A stretch of 59,665 nt of DNA from positions 1-59,665 of the forward strand of contig JAGVLW010000005.1 of assembly GCA_020054105.1 (NCBI GenBank). Direction: 5' to 3'. This DNA is from Alphaproteobacteria bacterium (GTDB taxonomy: Bacteria > Pseudomonadota > Alphaproteobacteria > Rickettsiales > SXRF01). Numbering within the stretch: position 1 is the first letter of the stretch; each line of letters starts with the position of its first letter. The position numbers and the translations under genes were made by a program. Below, in pieces: positions 26,461 to 35,040 of this stretch. Under the pieces are notes generated by a model that saw nothing but the letters and a program-made list of their open reading frames with translations, did not search any database and had not been told where the DNA came from.

Positions 26461-26861
26461 GTTTTGCCTTCCAGTTCCGCCAGCGTGGTACGAACCATGC
26501 CATTCGGCGCTTGCTTGCTGCCGCCATATTCAAGCGTGCCGATGTAAGGCAGATTGTTGGCGATGCTGATGGAAGAAAACGGCTTGGCGCTGTCGATAAC
26601 GCCTGTCCCGCGATTGATGGATTCCGCAGTAGCCTGTTCGCGCGACAGGGAAGCGGAAATTTCTACCGTTTCGGATGGCACGGCGTTTACCGCGGTCATC
26701 CAGTTGCTGCGCGCCCGCCCGGTATCGACAGGCGTTTTATTGACGACTCCGGCAAGCACCTGCATCGCTACCTTTTTGACGCCTGCAAGATGATCACCAG
26801 GCACTTTCACCTCGGCGAATAGCCTAAGGTCTTTGTCAAAATCGTTGATATTGCTAGGCAT
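26457..26861 (-). CDS. HK97 gp10-like head-tail connector
   Basis: 134 residues. The family motif TPVDTGRARSNW (about residues 41-52) and the C-terminal NNLPYIGTLEYGGSKQAPNG (about 102-121) are diagnostic for HK97 gp10-like neck proteins, which lie between the head stopper and the tail terminator. Starts one base after the stop of the previous gene. Confidence 0.8.
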   Translation of the reverse strand: MPSNINDFDKDLRLFAEVKVPGDHLAGVKKVAMQVLAGVVNKTPVDTGRARSNWMTAVNAVPSETVEISASLSREQATAESINRGTGVIDSAKPFSSISIANNLPYIGTLEYGGSKQAPNGMVRTTLAELEGKT

Positions 26862-27221
26862 TTAGTTTCTCACTTGCAGCGTATGCAGGATGGGCGTATC
26901 GCCCGCGTAATCGCTTTTGACGTTGATGATCAGCAAGCTCTGCCCGCCGAGAATGAGTGTATCGCCTTGTTGTGGAGTGACGCTCAGGCTTCCGGCCGCG
27001 ATGATGATGCGCCGATCGCCTGCCTTCACCAGCCCCTGCGCCACATGAAATTCGCTGTAACTTTCGATAAGGCCGCGCACGGCAAAATCCGTGCTCGATG
27101 CCGCCACGTCGCCGGTGGCGGGATTATAGGCAGAAGCTCCCGGCTTGCGCAGGGTCATGGCAGCACCGTAAGTTTCGATGCTGTCCTTAGCGAAGGCGAG
27201 AAAATCGGTGTCGAAGCTCAT
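26862..27221 (-). CDS. Head-tail stopper-like connector
   Basis: 119 residues; MSFDTDFLAFAKDSIETYGA, then a beta core with RRIIIAAGSLSVTPQQGDTLILGG (in parts) typical of small head-closure or stopper proteins that plug the portal after packaging. Placement between the DnaT-like adaptor and the gp10-like protein supports this. Overlaps the preceding stop by ATGA. Confidence 0.65.
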   Translation of the reverse strand: MSFDTDFLAFAKDSIETYGAAMTLRKPGASAYNPATGDVAASSTDFAVRGLIESYSEFHVAQGLVKAGDRRIIIAAGSLSVTPQQGDTLILGGQSLLIINVKSDYAGDTPILHTLQVRN

Positions 27222-27715
27222 GCTCGGAATAACTCTGCGGTGGGTGAATCTTTGAACAATCCGGCCAAAATTTGCCGCACGATGGGAAAGGTGCGCTGTG
27301 AACTCGCCCGGTCAAAGTATTCGATTTCGAGTGAAGCGACTTTCTGGCGCTTCACATTGCCGCCGCGCGCCAGGGATGGTGAGAGCGGTTTGTCGAGCGC
27401 TTCCAGCGCCAGCTCACAGGCGGCATTTTTTACGCGGCGCGGCACCGAGTCGGTGTCGATTGGCCTGCCTTCGCGGTCATAAACCAGGATGCGCGGCCAG
27501 CCTAATGCCTGCTCGGTGTATTTGATGTGGCCGAGCCAGTAAAACTGCGCGTCCAGAAAGGAAGTGGCGTAAAGAATCGCCGCCTCCTTTTCGGGGTTGG
27601 TCTTCCCGGCCCATACCGCGTTGTTGCGCTCGGAAAAATAGGTATTGGCTTCCGAGAGCGACACATAGGCATTGGCGCCGGGCAGACCTGTCCCGTCTTC
27701 AACGGTCAAAACCAT
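27218..27715 (-). CDS. DnaT-like head-tail adaptor protein
   Basis: 165 residues. The N-terminus MVLTVEDGTGLPGANAYVS with SEANTYFSERN (about residues 21-31) is the usual start of a phage family labelled DnaT-like ssDNA-binding domain, found always between the major capsid and connector genes and therefore probably the adaptor on the portal. C-terminal helices (RRVKNAACELALEALDKP). The label DnaT-like reflects a domain database name; a DNA-binding role is not implied. Confidence 0.7.
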   Translation of the reverse strand: MVLTVEDGTGLPGANAYVSLSEANTYFSERNNAVWAGKTNPEKEAAILYATSFLDAQFYWLGHIKYTEQALGWPRILVYDREGRPIDTDSVPRRVKNAACELALEALDKPLSPSLARGGNVKRQKVASLEIEYFDRASSQRTFPIVRQILAGLFKDSPTAELFRA

Positions 27716-27726
27716 GAAGATAGTCC

Positions 27727-28308
27727 TTACTTAGAGTTAGGTTTTTTGTGAGGTTGCGCTTTGGCCGCTGCCTCTTTCGCTGCAGCTTCTTTTGCCTCCG
27801 CCTCTTTCTGCTTGGCAGCCGTATCTCCTTTGCCTTCGCCGTCTTTTTCCAAGCCATCCGGCGCGGGTTCTTTTACAGCTTCCGATACGCTTAAGGTCTC
27901 TTTGGCAGGTTCGCCTTCCTGTCCAATGCCGGCAGCGGGTGCGCCAGAAGATTCACCAGCAGGCGTTCCAGATTCCGTCGGCGGTTGCACGAGCTGCGAC
28001 AGCGGTGTAGGCACCAGCACGATTTCCGAGCCTTCCGGTGGCAGGGTAATGCCGCTAATATCCGGCACCGGCGGCGCAGGTGGATTGGCAGGTTGTTTGC
28101 TGTAGGCCGCATCATATTCCGCGCTTTTTTGCTTGAGCTCATGCGCCGGGCAAACATCGTGATAGCGACAAAGAATACTGGCCGCGGCATGTGCGTCCTG
28201 TGCAGGCAAAGTGCATACGCCGTCGATGAACTGGTAAGCACCGATAGCGAGGGTTAAGCCACGGTTAGGCCCATAGGTGGTGAAACGTGCGAGATTATCT
28301 TGAGACAT
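27727..28308 (-). CDS. Small head protein with Pro/Ala and Lys/Glu-rich tail
   Basis: 193 residues. A folded N-terminal part of about 65 residues (FTTYGPNRGLTLAIGAYQFI, DVCPAHELKQ with Cys) is followed by a Pro/Gly/Ala-rich linker and a highly charged Ala/Glu/Lys tail (EAEAKEAAAKEAAAKAQ). Directly after the major capsid gene and its terminator. Comparable two-part proteins in other phages serve as head decoration or head-fibre components; the role here is inferred from position. Confidence 0.55.
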   Translation of the reverse strand: MSQDNLARFTTYGPNRGLTLAIGAYQFIDGVCTLPAQDAHAAASILCRYHDVCPAHELKQKSAEYDAAYSKQPANPPAPPVPDISGITLPPEGSEIVLVPTPLSQLVQPPTESGTPAGESSGAPAAGIGQEGEPAKETLSVSEAVKEPAPDGLEKDGEGKGDTAAKQKEAEAKEAAAKEAAAKAQPHKKPNSK

Positions 28309-28333
28309 AGGAAACTCCGATTAAGGGTGAAAG

Positions 28334-28363
28334 AAAAAAGGCGGGAGCAAGCCCCCGCCTTTT
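28334..28363 (-). terminator. Terminator after the major capsid gene
   Basis: A 10-bp perfect stem (AAAAGGCGGG at 28336-28345, CCCGCCTTTT at 28354-28363) with a T-run on the minus strand, 16 bases past the capsid stop. It would make capsid mRNA the most abundant message by ending much of the transcription there. Confidence 0.8.
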
Positions 28364-28378
28364 CAGGTGAGAACGGCG

Positions 28379-29308
28379 TTAGTTGGTGATGCCTTTCAGC
28401 GCAGCGAGGCCACGCAGAGAGAACAGCGCCATGCCGCAGTACCACTTGACGCGGGTGATGGTTTCGTCCTTCGTTTCCGAAATACCCACATCGTCGATCT
28501 GGATGCCGGCTTGGTCATTCATGGCAGTAAGGCCAGAAATACCGTGCGTCATCGAGCCATCGTCCAGGGTGCCTGCGAAAATCGTGGTGCAGGCCGTGCT
28601 CGAGCCCTGGGTCTGGTTGATCGGGATGTAGTCGTTACGGAAAATCGGGATATTGCGGTAAGCAGGAACTTGCTCGCCGCTCGGCAGCGTCACCACATCA
28701 CCTATACTTGCCCCGCCCAGCGCGCGCAGAAGCGCGAGATAGGCACGCAACGGCCGCGCGTGCATCAGGAGGTAATCCACTTGGCCGTCCTTGTCGGTTA
28801 CAAGGTCGATCAGCTGGTCCAGATAATCGAACTTGAGCACGTCACCGTTACCAGCACCTGCGTTAGCAGTGATGGATTGCGTCGGGTCCACCAGGCTTAA
28901 AAGCCCAGGGAACGTGTCGCCGGTGCCGTCGCCGTTGATCATCGAGTCCTGATACTTGCGGCCTACGGATTCGGCCTTCGAGCCCACCTGCACCGCCTTC
29001 TGGTCGGTGATGTTGGAGCGCGTCGCCTGAATCAGTCCGTTAACTTCCGCATCGCCGAGAAGCGTGGTGAGGCTGGAAGTTACGGGCGTGAAGGTCGCAG
29101 GGTTTTTGGCGGTGATGGTAGTGCCGACGCCGGAAAACTGCGCATCGCCCAACGCATTTTCACGGTTATAGGCCAGCGCATTGCCTTCGATTTCGGTGAA
29201 AGGCAGGAGCTGGTAGAAGCGATTGATGGTGATGACGTTTTCGATCACGCCAGCAATCAGCATGTTTTGGGAGAGCTTGGCGCTCTCCGCAAGAGTTACG
29301 GAAGACAT
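28379..29308 (-). CDS. Major capsid protein
   Basis: 309 residues. N-terminal SAKLSQNMLIAGVIENVITI (about residues 9-28), LPFTEIEGNALAYNRENALG (about 35-54) and a conserved stretch with FDYLDQLIDLVT, then YLLMHARPLRAYLAL and RNIPIFRNDYIP fit a compact HK97-fold capsid family common in alphaproteobacterial siphophages without an N-terminal delta domain; a separate scaffold is encoded upstream. The C-terminal VKWYCGMALFSLRGLAALKG is typical. Flanked on both sides by strong terminators. Confidence 0.85.
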   Translation of the reverse strand: MSSVTLAESAKLSQNMLIAGVIENVITINRFYQLLPFTEIEGNALAYNRENALGDAQFSGVGTTITAKNPATFTPVTSSLTTLLGDAEVNGLIQATRSNITDQKAVQVGSKAESVGRKYQDSMINGDGTGDTFPGLLSLVDPTQSITANAGAGNGDVLKFDYLDQLIDLVTDKDGQVDYLLMHARPLRAYLALLRALGGASIGDVVTLPSGEQVPAYRNIPIFRNDYIPINQTQGSSTACTTIFAGTLDDGSMTHGISGLTAMNDQAGIQIDDVGISETKDETITRVKWYCGMALFSLRGLAALKGITN

Positions 29309-29429
29309 AGGGTTTTCTCCTTAAGGGTGAATGTTGAACAATCACCAAAACTTTGGCTCGCCCGCTGTTTTGGACGTTTTTCTCGCCCGGTTTTGGCTTT
29401 GGCTCACCCGCCGCCTTCCTCGTGCAATA

Positions 29430-29461
29430 AAAAAGGCGCGCCGCCTCGCGCGACACGCCTT
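29430..29461 (-). terminator. Terminator between scaffold and capsid genes
   Basis: Stem AAGGCG (29433-29438) with CGCCTT (29456-29461) and a T-run on the minus strand. Located 20 bases after the scaffold stop and 120 bases before the capsid start. Confidence 0.6.
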
Positions 29462-29482
29462 CAAAAAAGTGGTGTCAGGGTG

Positions 29483-30256
29483 TCAGCGTTTCTGCTGCTC
29501 AAGCCCTAACTGAATCTTCTGGGTAGGCGTCAGATCCTCCGGCTTCGCCTGCGAAAGATTGGCCGTGTTCTGCTTGCCTGCCGACGCGCCGCTGCCGGAC
29601 GCACCACTGCCCTGATAGAATTTAGGCCGCGCCTTTTTGAACGTGTCGGTGAAATAGCCATCCAGCGTTACGCCAGAGAGCGGCTTGCCGGCATCGTCCT
29701 TGACGATGACATGATTATCATCCCCAAGCTCGAAGCGGTTTTTGGTAAGCGTGAGCACGTCGTCGATATCCTCTGCGAACACGCCGGATTTGGCAATGGC
29801 GCGCCGCAGCTGGTCGTCGAGGATATAGTTACGCATGCTGCTTTCCGTCTGCGTGACTTTGCCGGTGAGCTCGGCCACGGTTTTGGAGTGATCCGTTTTT
29901 AGCGCATCGATGGCCTTGTTGTGGTTTTCCTTCGCTTTCGCCAGCGCTTCCTCGTACTTGCCCTTGGCTTCGAGCGATTCTCTCTCGCGTTGCTCCTTCT
30001 CGGAATCCCACTCGGCTTGTTTGGTGCGAAGGCGCTCATATTCGCTTTTATCGAAGCCTTCAAATTCCTTGGCGCGTTTCTCGAAATCGCCACGGATTTT
30101 ACGCTCGCTTTTGAGGGCTTTGTTGGTTTCGAGAAAAGAGTTTGCGACAGCCTGCGCATCGAGCTGGTAATTGCCATCATCGCCTTTCTTGTAGAATTTC
30201 CGGTTTTCCTCTGCGATGCGTTCGAGAGAATCGGTAGTCAGGGGTAAATCGTGCAT
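29483..30256 (-). CDS. Capsid scaffold protein
   Basis: 257 residues, almost entirely charged coiled coil between about 35 and 150 (SERKIRGDFEKRAKEFEG; EKEQRERESLEAKGKYEEAL), then LRRAIAKSGVFAEDIDDVL and a C-terminal basic/Gly/Ser tail ending KPEDLTPTQKIQLGLEQQ. This is the usual architecture of phage scaffolds (DUF4355-like). The start at 30256 follows AAGGAG by 7 bases; a start 12 codons upstream lacks one. Immediately upstream of the capsid gene. Confidence 0.8.
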   Translation of the reverse strand: MHDLPLTTDSLERIAEENRKFYKKGDDGNYQLDAQAVANSFLETNKALKSERKIRGDFEKRAKEFEGFDKSEYERLRTKQAEWDSEKEQRERESLEAKGKYEEALAKAKENHNKAIDALKTDHSKTVAELTGKVTQTESSMRNYILDDQLRRAIAKSGVFAEDIDDVLTLTKNRFELGDDNHVIVKDDAGKPLSGVTLDGYFTDTFKKARPKFYQGSGASGSGASAGKQNTANLSQAKPEDLTPTQKIQLGLEQQKR

Positions 30257-30290
30257 GGAAGGCTCCTTTGCTTGGGTTAAAAATGAACAC

Positions 30291-30325
30291 AAAAAACCCC
30301 GCGTCCGCGATCGGCAGGCGCGAGG
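30291..30325 (-). terminator. Terminator-like hairpin, first of a tandem pair
   Basis: Minus-strand stem CCTCGCG/CGCGGGG (30297-30303 with 30319-30325; one G-U pair) followed by a run of six T, just before the scaffold gene leader. Confidence 0.65.
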
Positions 30326-30330
30326 TCAAC

Positions 30331-30363
30331 AAAAAAGCCGCCGAACTTGCGTTCAAGCGGCTT
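30331..30363 (-). terminator. Terminator-like hairpin, second of a tandem pair
   Basis: Stem AAGCCGC (30335-30341) with GCGGCTT (30357-30363), an inner GAAC/GTTC pair in the loop, and a T-run on the minus strand. It lies 27 bases past the stop of the 159-residue secreted protein gene. Together with the neighbouring hairpin it would strongly reduce readthrough from the packaging genes into the scaffold/capsid genes unless antitermination or an extra promoter exists. Confidence 0.65.
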
Positions 30364-30389
30364 ATTCCACTGCTATGCGCAGCAAAATC

Positions 30390-30869
30390 TTATGGCGGCG
30401 GGTATTGTCCAAAAACTTGCCGTATGCCCGCTTCTGTGGCGCCGAGCCGGTCAAATCCTGCGCCTTTCAAAATTGTATCCGGCGCTTCGATAATGGACGT
30501 CACACCAGGCGCGACGGCTTCGGATGCGCCTGTGAGCCGATAGATATTATCGCCGCGCACGAACCAGAGGAAATTGCGCTTTACGCCTGCAAATTCCGTG
30601 CGCTTGACGTAGGTAAAAAAGCCTTCGCCGCCTTCATTTTTCTGGACAAGGATATCGTCTTTCGTAACGCCGAGCTTATTAGGCTTAATGCGTTTTTCAG
30701 TGACCGCAATAGGGTCTATCCATTCATCTTTTTTCTGCGGTGTTTTCTCGGCTTCATTCAGCAAGGCGTTCAACTCCTGCATGTTGACTGGATTTTTGTC
30801 CGCTGCGAATGCGGCGGCAGATAAAAGAACAAATGGCGCGAGAAGAAAATGGCGCATCGGCAATGACAA
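30390..30869 (-). CDS. Exported small protein of unknown function
   Basis: 159 residues beginning with a clear Sec signal peptide: a basic MRHFLL start (a second Met at residue 5), a hydrophobic core APFVLLSAAAFA and a likely cleavage after AFA. The mature part is hydrophilic and has RTEFAGVKRNFLWFVRGDNIYRLT (in parts) and a conserved-looking AEAGIRQVFGQYPPP end. A periplasmic protein between the gp7-like head gene and the scaffold gene is unexpected; it could be cargo such as an exclusion factor. Start is one base after the previous stop. No family recognised. Confidence 0.5.
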   Translation of the reverse strand: MSLPMRHFLLAPFVLLSAAAFAADKNPVNMQELNALLNEAEKTPQKKDEWIDPIAVTEKRIKPNKLGVTKDDILVQKNEGGEGFFTYVKRTEFAGVKRNFLWFVRGDNIYRLTGASEAVAPGVTSIIEAPDTILKGAGFDRLGATEAGIRQVFGQYPPP

Positions 30870-30870
30870 T

Positions 30871-31125
30871 CTAATTGAGATAGGTTTTACGACCTTTAAG
30901 AAAACAGTTCAGGCACAGCAACCGGCTGACAACCGACTTTAACGCATTGCCGCTACGCATGACCATCGTACTGACCGGCATAAATTCAGTCGTATCTATG
31001 CCTTCGTGGAACAGACAGCAATTGCATGTCACCCGTTCCTCGCTCGATCTGGCCTGCAACTCCCTTCGTGGACTTTGACCACCTTGAATGAGTGTAAACC
31101 TTGGTATATCGCTCTGAATTTCCAT
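30871..31125 (-). CDS. Small Cys-rich protein, possible zinc-binding
   Basis: 84 residues, with CNCC (about residues 34-37) and CLNC (about 72-75), which could form a four-Cys zinc site. N-terminal part is polar with a basic cluster. It overlaps nothing, is followed directly by the exported protein gene and preceded by a 23-base gap after the gp7-like gene. Function unknown; the pair may have entered together. Confidence 0.5.
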   Translation of the reverse strand: MEIQSDIPRFTLIQGGQSPRRELQARSSEERVTCNCCLFHEGIDTTEFMPVSTMVMRSGNALKSVVSRLLCLNCFLKGRKTYLN

Positions 31126-31148
31126 GCCGCGTATTATAGCGGCTGGAA

Positions 31149-32207
31149 TTATCTTTGCAACTTTGCAAAGGCGTCTGCTTCACGCGCCTTCAATTGCGCG
31201 AGGGTGTAAATGTCGCCTTTGAAATCCACGAAGCGGTCCAGCGTGAGGCCCCCATCCCGAAAGAGCTGCCCCTTGGTTTTGCCGAGCACATCGTCCTGCA
31301 CTTCGGCGCTCTGTTTCTTAAGCCACTCCTGATATGTCAAGCTATCCGGCACCTGGCCGTCCATGGAAGCGCGTGTGCTGGGACTGGCTTCCTTGGCACT
31401 GATTCCAAGTTCTTCCCAGCTTCGCAAGATTGGCGTTGAGCTGGAGCGGCAATTGTAATGGCGCGGCGGCATAGGGCCGCTGCCAAGATCGAATACCTGG
31501 CCGTCGAGCGAAGCGCAGATGACGGTGGTGCGCCGGTCCAGCGTGGCGGTAAAGCGCCAGGCCTTCACGACGCTCTGGTTTTCCTGATAGAGCTCGTCGC
31601 GCGCGCGGGCTGTGATATGCGTGATGGAAGTCCGCACCAGCCGCTCCACATCGTCGCGCGAACGCTGCAGGATACCGTCTTTATACTGCTGCGCTTTCGT
31701 GCCGCGGATGCGACGCATGATGTCGGCGTTGGTTTCGCCTTCGATAATTCCCATGCGCAGCGCCTGTTCGATTTGCTTAATGCGGCCTGCATCCAGTTCT
31801 TTCAGTTCGTCGGCAATGAAGCGCCCCTGCATGGGCTTGCTGGTCAGAAGCGCCGATAACGTATCCAGCGAAGGCCGCACCAGCGTGATTTCCACAGGCG
31901 CTAGCGATTCGATGAGATTGGCGTTGAAATCGGCTTCATAGCGGGCAGTGTCGATCAACGTGCCGCTTAACCGCTTCTGCAGCACCTGGTAAGCGTCGCT
32001 GGATATAGCGCGGATTTCTGCCAGCATTGCCCGAAGGCGCTTTTGTGAAAACTCCGTTAGGTCGGCGCTGATTAGCGCATTGGTAATCTCGATTTCGCTC
32101 TGGTTGAGCAATTCGAGCATATCGCGCACGGTCTGTGTCGCGTAACGCTGCAGGTAGATTTGATGTTGAACCCCTGCATGAAACAATGCCTCGTTGAGAT
32201 TAGCCAT
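31149..32207 (-). CDS. Minor head protein, SPP1 gp7-like
   Basis: 352 residues. The C-terminal half contains the head-morphogenesis domain signature TLDRRTTVICASLDGQVF (about residues 220-237) followed by PPRHYNCRSS (about 246-255), diagnostic for SPP1 gp7 / Mu gpF-like proteins. The N-terminal half is helical (about 20-130). The family binds the portal and DNA in the head and is encoded directly after the portal. Starts 2 bases after the portal stop. Confidence 0.85.
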   Translation of the reverse strand: MANLNEALFHAGVQHQIYLQRYATQTVRDMLELLNQSEIEITNALISADLTEFSQKRLRAMLAEIRAISSDAYQVLQKRLSGTLIDTARYEADFNANLIESLAPVEITLVRPSLDTLSALLTSKPMQGRFIADELKELDAGRIKQIEQALRMGIIEGETNADIMRRIRGTKAQQYKDGILQRSRDDVERLVRTSITHITARARDELYQENQSVVKAWRFTATLDRRTTVICASLDGQVFDLGSGPMPPRHYNCRSSSTPILRSWEELGISAKEASPSTRASMDGQVPDSLTYQEWLKKQSAEVQDDVLGKTKGQLFRDGGLTLDRFVDFKGDIYTLAQLKAREADAFAKLQR

Positions 32208-32209
32208 AG

Positions 32210-33613
32210 TTACTCTGCCGATTGCCCATCATTCTCTTTCGGTGCCGGTATAGTGGCAGGCGCTTCCGTTTCGATGCGCGTGATTTCTTCTTCTACATCG
32301 AGATCGTTGCGTAGCACGTTGCGGCGCTTGAGCTCGCCCAGATAGGTTTCGCGCGAAAGTTCTCCTGCCAGGCGCGAACGTAAGAGTGTATCTTCATCTT
32401 TGCCAGAAACGAGCGATAGGCCGAAGTCATCGTTAATATCCACGCTACCGGCATTTTCAGCATCCAACTTCGCCCATCCTGCCATGAGGCCAAACGCTTG
32501 CTGTACTGCATTTTCCAAGCGCCTAACCATATCATGTAGCGCCGAATTGGTTTTAGCGGTATCAAGCGCGGCGGCAGTAGCGGATGCGTCACCGGAACGC
32601 TGGACAAGCATTTGCGCGCCCATGGCATCCATTTTTTCTTCGAGGTCGCGCAGCGATTGCCGCCCAGATTCCACCGCGGCCCCTGTATGCTCAACATAAG
32701 AAAGACGCGCTTGCGGGTCCTCCGAGAGAATCATGCGGTTTGGACCGATTTCGATTTCCTTCTGGTCCTGATTAAAACCGGCACCATGCAGTAGCGGAAA
32801 ACGTATGAAGTGCAGGATATGCTGCTGATCAGAGGATGACTGCCAATGCTGCACGTTAAGATGTGCCAGATCCAGCAGCGGTGGCCTAGCTGCCATAAAG
32901 CCGGTCTTACCCGTGTAGAATGTCACTAAAGGCACGCGGCCAAGAGAAATTTCCCCTTGGTCAATAAGCACCCACTCTTTTTTCTGTTTTTCGTATAGTT
33001 CGAAGCGATCTGTAAATAATACGCGGATGCGCTGTACAATTTTCTCACCCCATTTACCATCAGCCTCTATCGCATTTTCACGGATGCGCACCTGCGTGAG
33101 CGTGCGCACGCCGCCCACCATTTCAGAGCTCCAGGCAATAAGATTAATGGCCTTAACCGGCACAACGTAAGGACGCGCTTTGGCCTTTTGCTCATCGGCC
33201 AATGTTTTACCCGGTTCATTGCGCGGAAAATCGACGAGCAGATGCGTTAAACCATCGGCTAGTCCTAGTTCGAATACTTCGCGGCAGAAAGTGGTGATGT
33301 TGCTGCCGCATAAATCAATGTTCTCGCACCATTCCTTAATTGGTTCCAACGTGGCCGCATCAACAACCGTAGGCTTGGAGAACGGTTTTCCGACGAGTTT
33401 TTGTACTGTGTCGGCAAAAGCATTGTATAGCGTTGAACGTGAAAGACGGTTGCGATAAGCCTCCGGGCTTTCTCTCGGCTCACGCGGCAAATATAATTGC
33501 CCAGCAGCACGCATGGCATCGGTGCCGCCCATTAGCGTATCAACAAGGCGCAGATCCTCGTGCATATCCAGATAGGCTTGAGAAGGTGTATCGACTGTTG
33601 GCTGCTTAGGCAT
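32210..33613 (-). CDS. Portal protein (DUF4055 family)
   Basis: 467 residues. N-terminal PREPRESPEAYRNRLSRSTLYNAF (in parts) and VQKLVGKPFSKP (about residues 70-81), FYTGKTGFMAARPPLLDLAHLN (about 222-243) and the HWQSSSDQQHILHF helix match the DUF4055 group of phage portals; the long C-terminal helix has DLEEKMDAMGAQML. Portals form the dodecameric DNA gate at one head vertex. Placed between the large terminase and the gp7-like protein, with 2 bases on each side. Confidence 0.85.
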   Translation of the reverse strand: MPKQPTVDTPSQAYLDMHEDLRLVDTLMGGTDAMRAAGQLYLPREPRESPEAYRNRLSRSTLYNAFADTVQKLVGKPFSKPTVVDAATLEPIKEWCENIDLCGSNITTFCREVFELGLADGLTHLLVDFPRNEPGKTLADEQKAKARPYVVPVKAINLIAWSSEMVGGVRTLTQVRIRENAIEADGKWGEKIVQRIRVLFTDRFELYEKQKKEWVLIDQGEISLGRVPLVTFYTGKTGFMAARPPLLDLAHLNVQHWQSSSDQQHILHFIRFPLLHGAGFNQDQKEIEIGPNRMILSEDPQARLSYVEHTGAAVESGRQSLRDLEEKMDAMGAQMLVQRSGDASATAAALDTAKTNSALHDMVRRLENAVQQAFGLMAGWAKLDAENAGSVDINDDFGLSLVSGKDEDTLLRSRLAGELSRETYLGELKRRNVLRNDLDVEEEITRIETEAPATIPAPKENDGQSAE

Positions 33614-33615
33614 AA

Positions 33616-35040
33616 TTATACCCGGAACTCGGTACTTTGCTGTTTTTCGCCGCCGCCCATGACGGCGTAGCGTGTTTCATCGGCCGCGTGGTCTTCGGCC
33701 TCGGTGTCAATGTCATCCGGCTTTTTCGGGTCACGCTGCAGGACCGGCACGGTGCGAATCCAGTCCAGGCAATTCTCGAAAATCCAGATGCCCGGGCTTT
33801 CCGGCACTTCCTTGGCGGAAACTTCCAACATACCGCGCATTTTCTGCCAGCCGGCGATGCGGTTGTTATCGGCTTTGGAAAAGACGATCATGCCGCCAGC
33901 CTCGCGCGCGCCTTCGCGCATTTGGTCGTAAATGCTCGGCCCGCCCGCTTTAATGAAAATAGAAGGGTCTGCAACGCAGCCGCTCCATTTCCGCCCCTGA
34001 CTCATGGAAACGACACCAGCGCCTTGCTGTTTATTGGTAAGGCCGGTGCCGACATTGGGCTTCACATAGCCCTGCATATCCTTTTGTACCGTGTACCATT
34101 CGCCCACGCGAATGATGGAGCCGCGCGGGAAATAGAGACCGAGCTTTTCCAGCGGCGCTCCATCGCTTTCCGCCCATAGGCCGAGCGAGGACGGTTTAGC
34201 CGAACCCCAGTCGAAGCTGCGGCGCATGCGCCAGTTGGCGGGAATCTCGAATGGCGTAAGCACATGGCGGCTGGGATTCCAGACGTCATCGAAGAAGCCG
34301 CCCGCGACAATATCCCATATTCCGAAGCGCCAAGCTTTAACGAGCGCTGCGGAACCTGCTTGCAGAAGGCGGCGCTCATAGCCGGGGTCTTTGAGGGTAA
34401 GCGCCGGATTATCCTCAAGCCGTGCAGGAATGAACACGCGCGCTTCGCCGCTTACCGGGTCGATGAGCTTGGTAAAACCGCCCGGCGCCGGAGTAATGTA
34501 ACGCTGCTTCACCCAGTTATGGCCTGCGCCGCCGGGGTTTCCGGTAAGACGCAAGCGCACCGGCACACCATGCGCCGAGCGCAGCGTGGCGCGGATGCGG
34601 TCGATAGCGTTGGGTGTCGGCCAGTTGGTCGCTTCCTCGACGCAGATCCAGGTATAACTGTGGCCTTGATAATTCTCGGCATCATTCTCGTCCCAAAGAT
34701 GCCGCATTTTTAACGTAGCACCGTTGGGAAACAGCCAGAGCTGTTCGCCTTTTAGCCAGATAGCGCCGAGCTTGGGATAGATTTGCTGCGCTCGATACTG
34801 AACTTCCTCCAGCTGCTTGTAGGTGCGGCGAAAGAAAACGCCGCGGGCGAATTGACCATAACGATCGGCATGGATGGCAAAATCACCCAGCATGCCGTCT
34901 GTCTTGCCGCCGCCGCGCGCGCCGCCATAGAACACCTCGAAAATTGGACAGGAAATAAGTGCTGTTTGTGGGCCGGGCTGCGGCTTCCAAACCGCTATGT
35001 GGGCTTGGGCGCGGTTTTTGGCTTGTTCTTTTCTTCCCAT
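33616..35040 (-). CDS. terL: Terminase large subunit
   Basis: 474 residues, ATPase plus nuclease that packages DNA. Walker A-like GGARGGGKTDG (about residues 39-49), Walker B WICVEEATNW (about 130-139), C-motif LRLTGNPGG (about 159-167), and nuclease acidic positions FDWGSAKPSSLGLW (about 272-285) and EDHAADETRYAVM near the C-terminus. The length is typical. Start overlaps the small-subunit gene by 46 bases. The packaging strategy cannot be read with certainty; no cos-like site was identified. Confidence 0.9.
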   Translation of the reverse strand: MGRKEQAKNRAQAHIAVWKPQPGPQTALISCPIFEVFYGGARGGGKTDGMLGDFAIHADRYGQFARGVFFRRTYKQLEEVQYRAQQIYPKLGAIWLKGEQLWLFPNGATLKMRHLWDENDAENYQGHSYTWICVEEATNWPTPNAIDRIRATLRSAHGVPVRLRLTGNPGGAGHNWVKQRYITPAPGGFTKLIDPVSGEARVFIPARLEDNPALTLKDPGYERRLLQAGSAALVKAWRFGIWDIVAGGFFDDVWNPSRHVLTPFEIPANWRMRRSFDWGSAKPSSLGLWAESDGAPLEKLGLYFPRGSIIRVGEWYTVQKDMQGYVKPNVGTGLTNKQQGAGVVSMSQGRKWSGCVADPSIFIKAGGPSIYDQMREGAREAGGMIVFSKADNNRIAGWQKMRGMLEVSAKEVPESPGIWIFENCLDWIRTVPVLQRDPKKPDDIDTEAEDHAADETRYAVMGGGEKQQSTEFRV

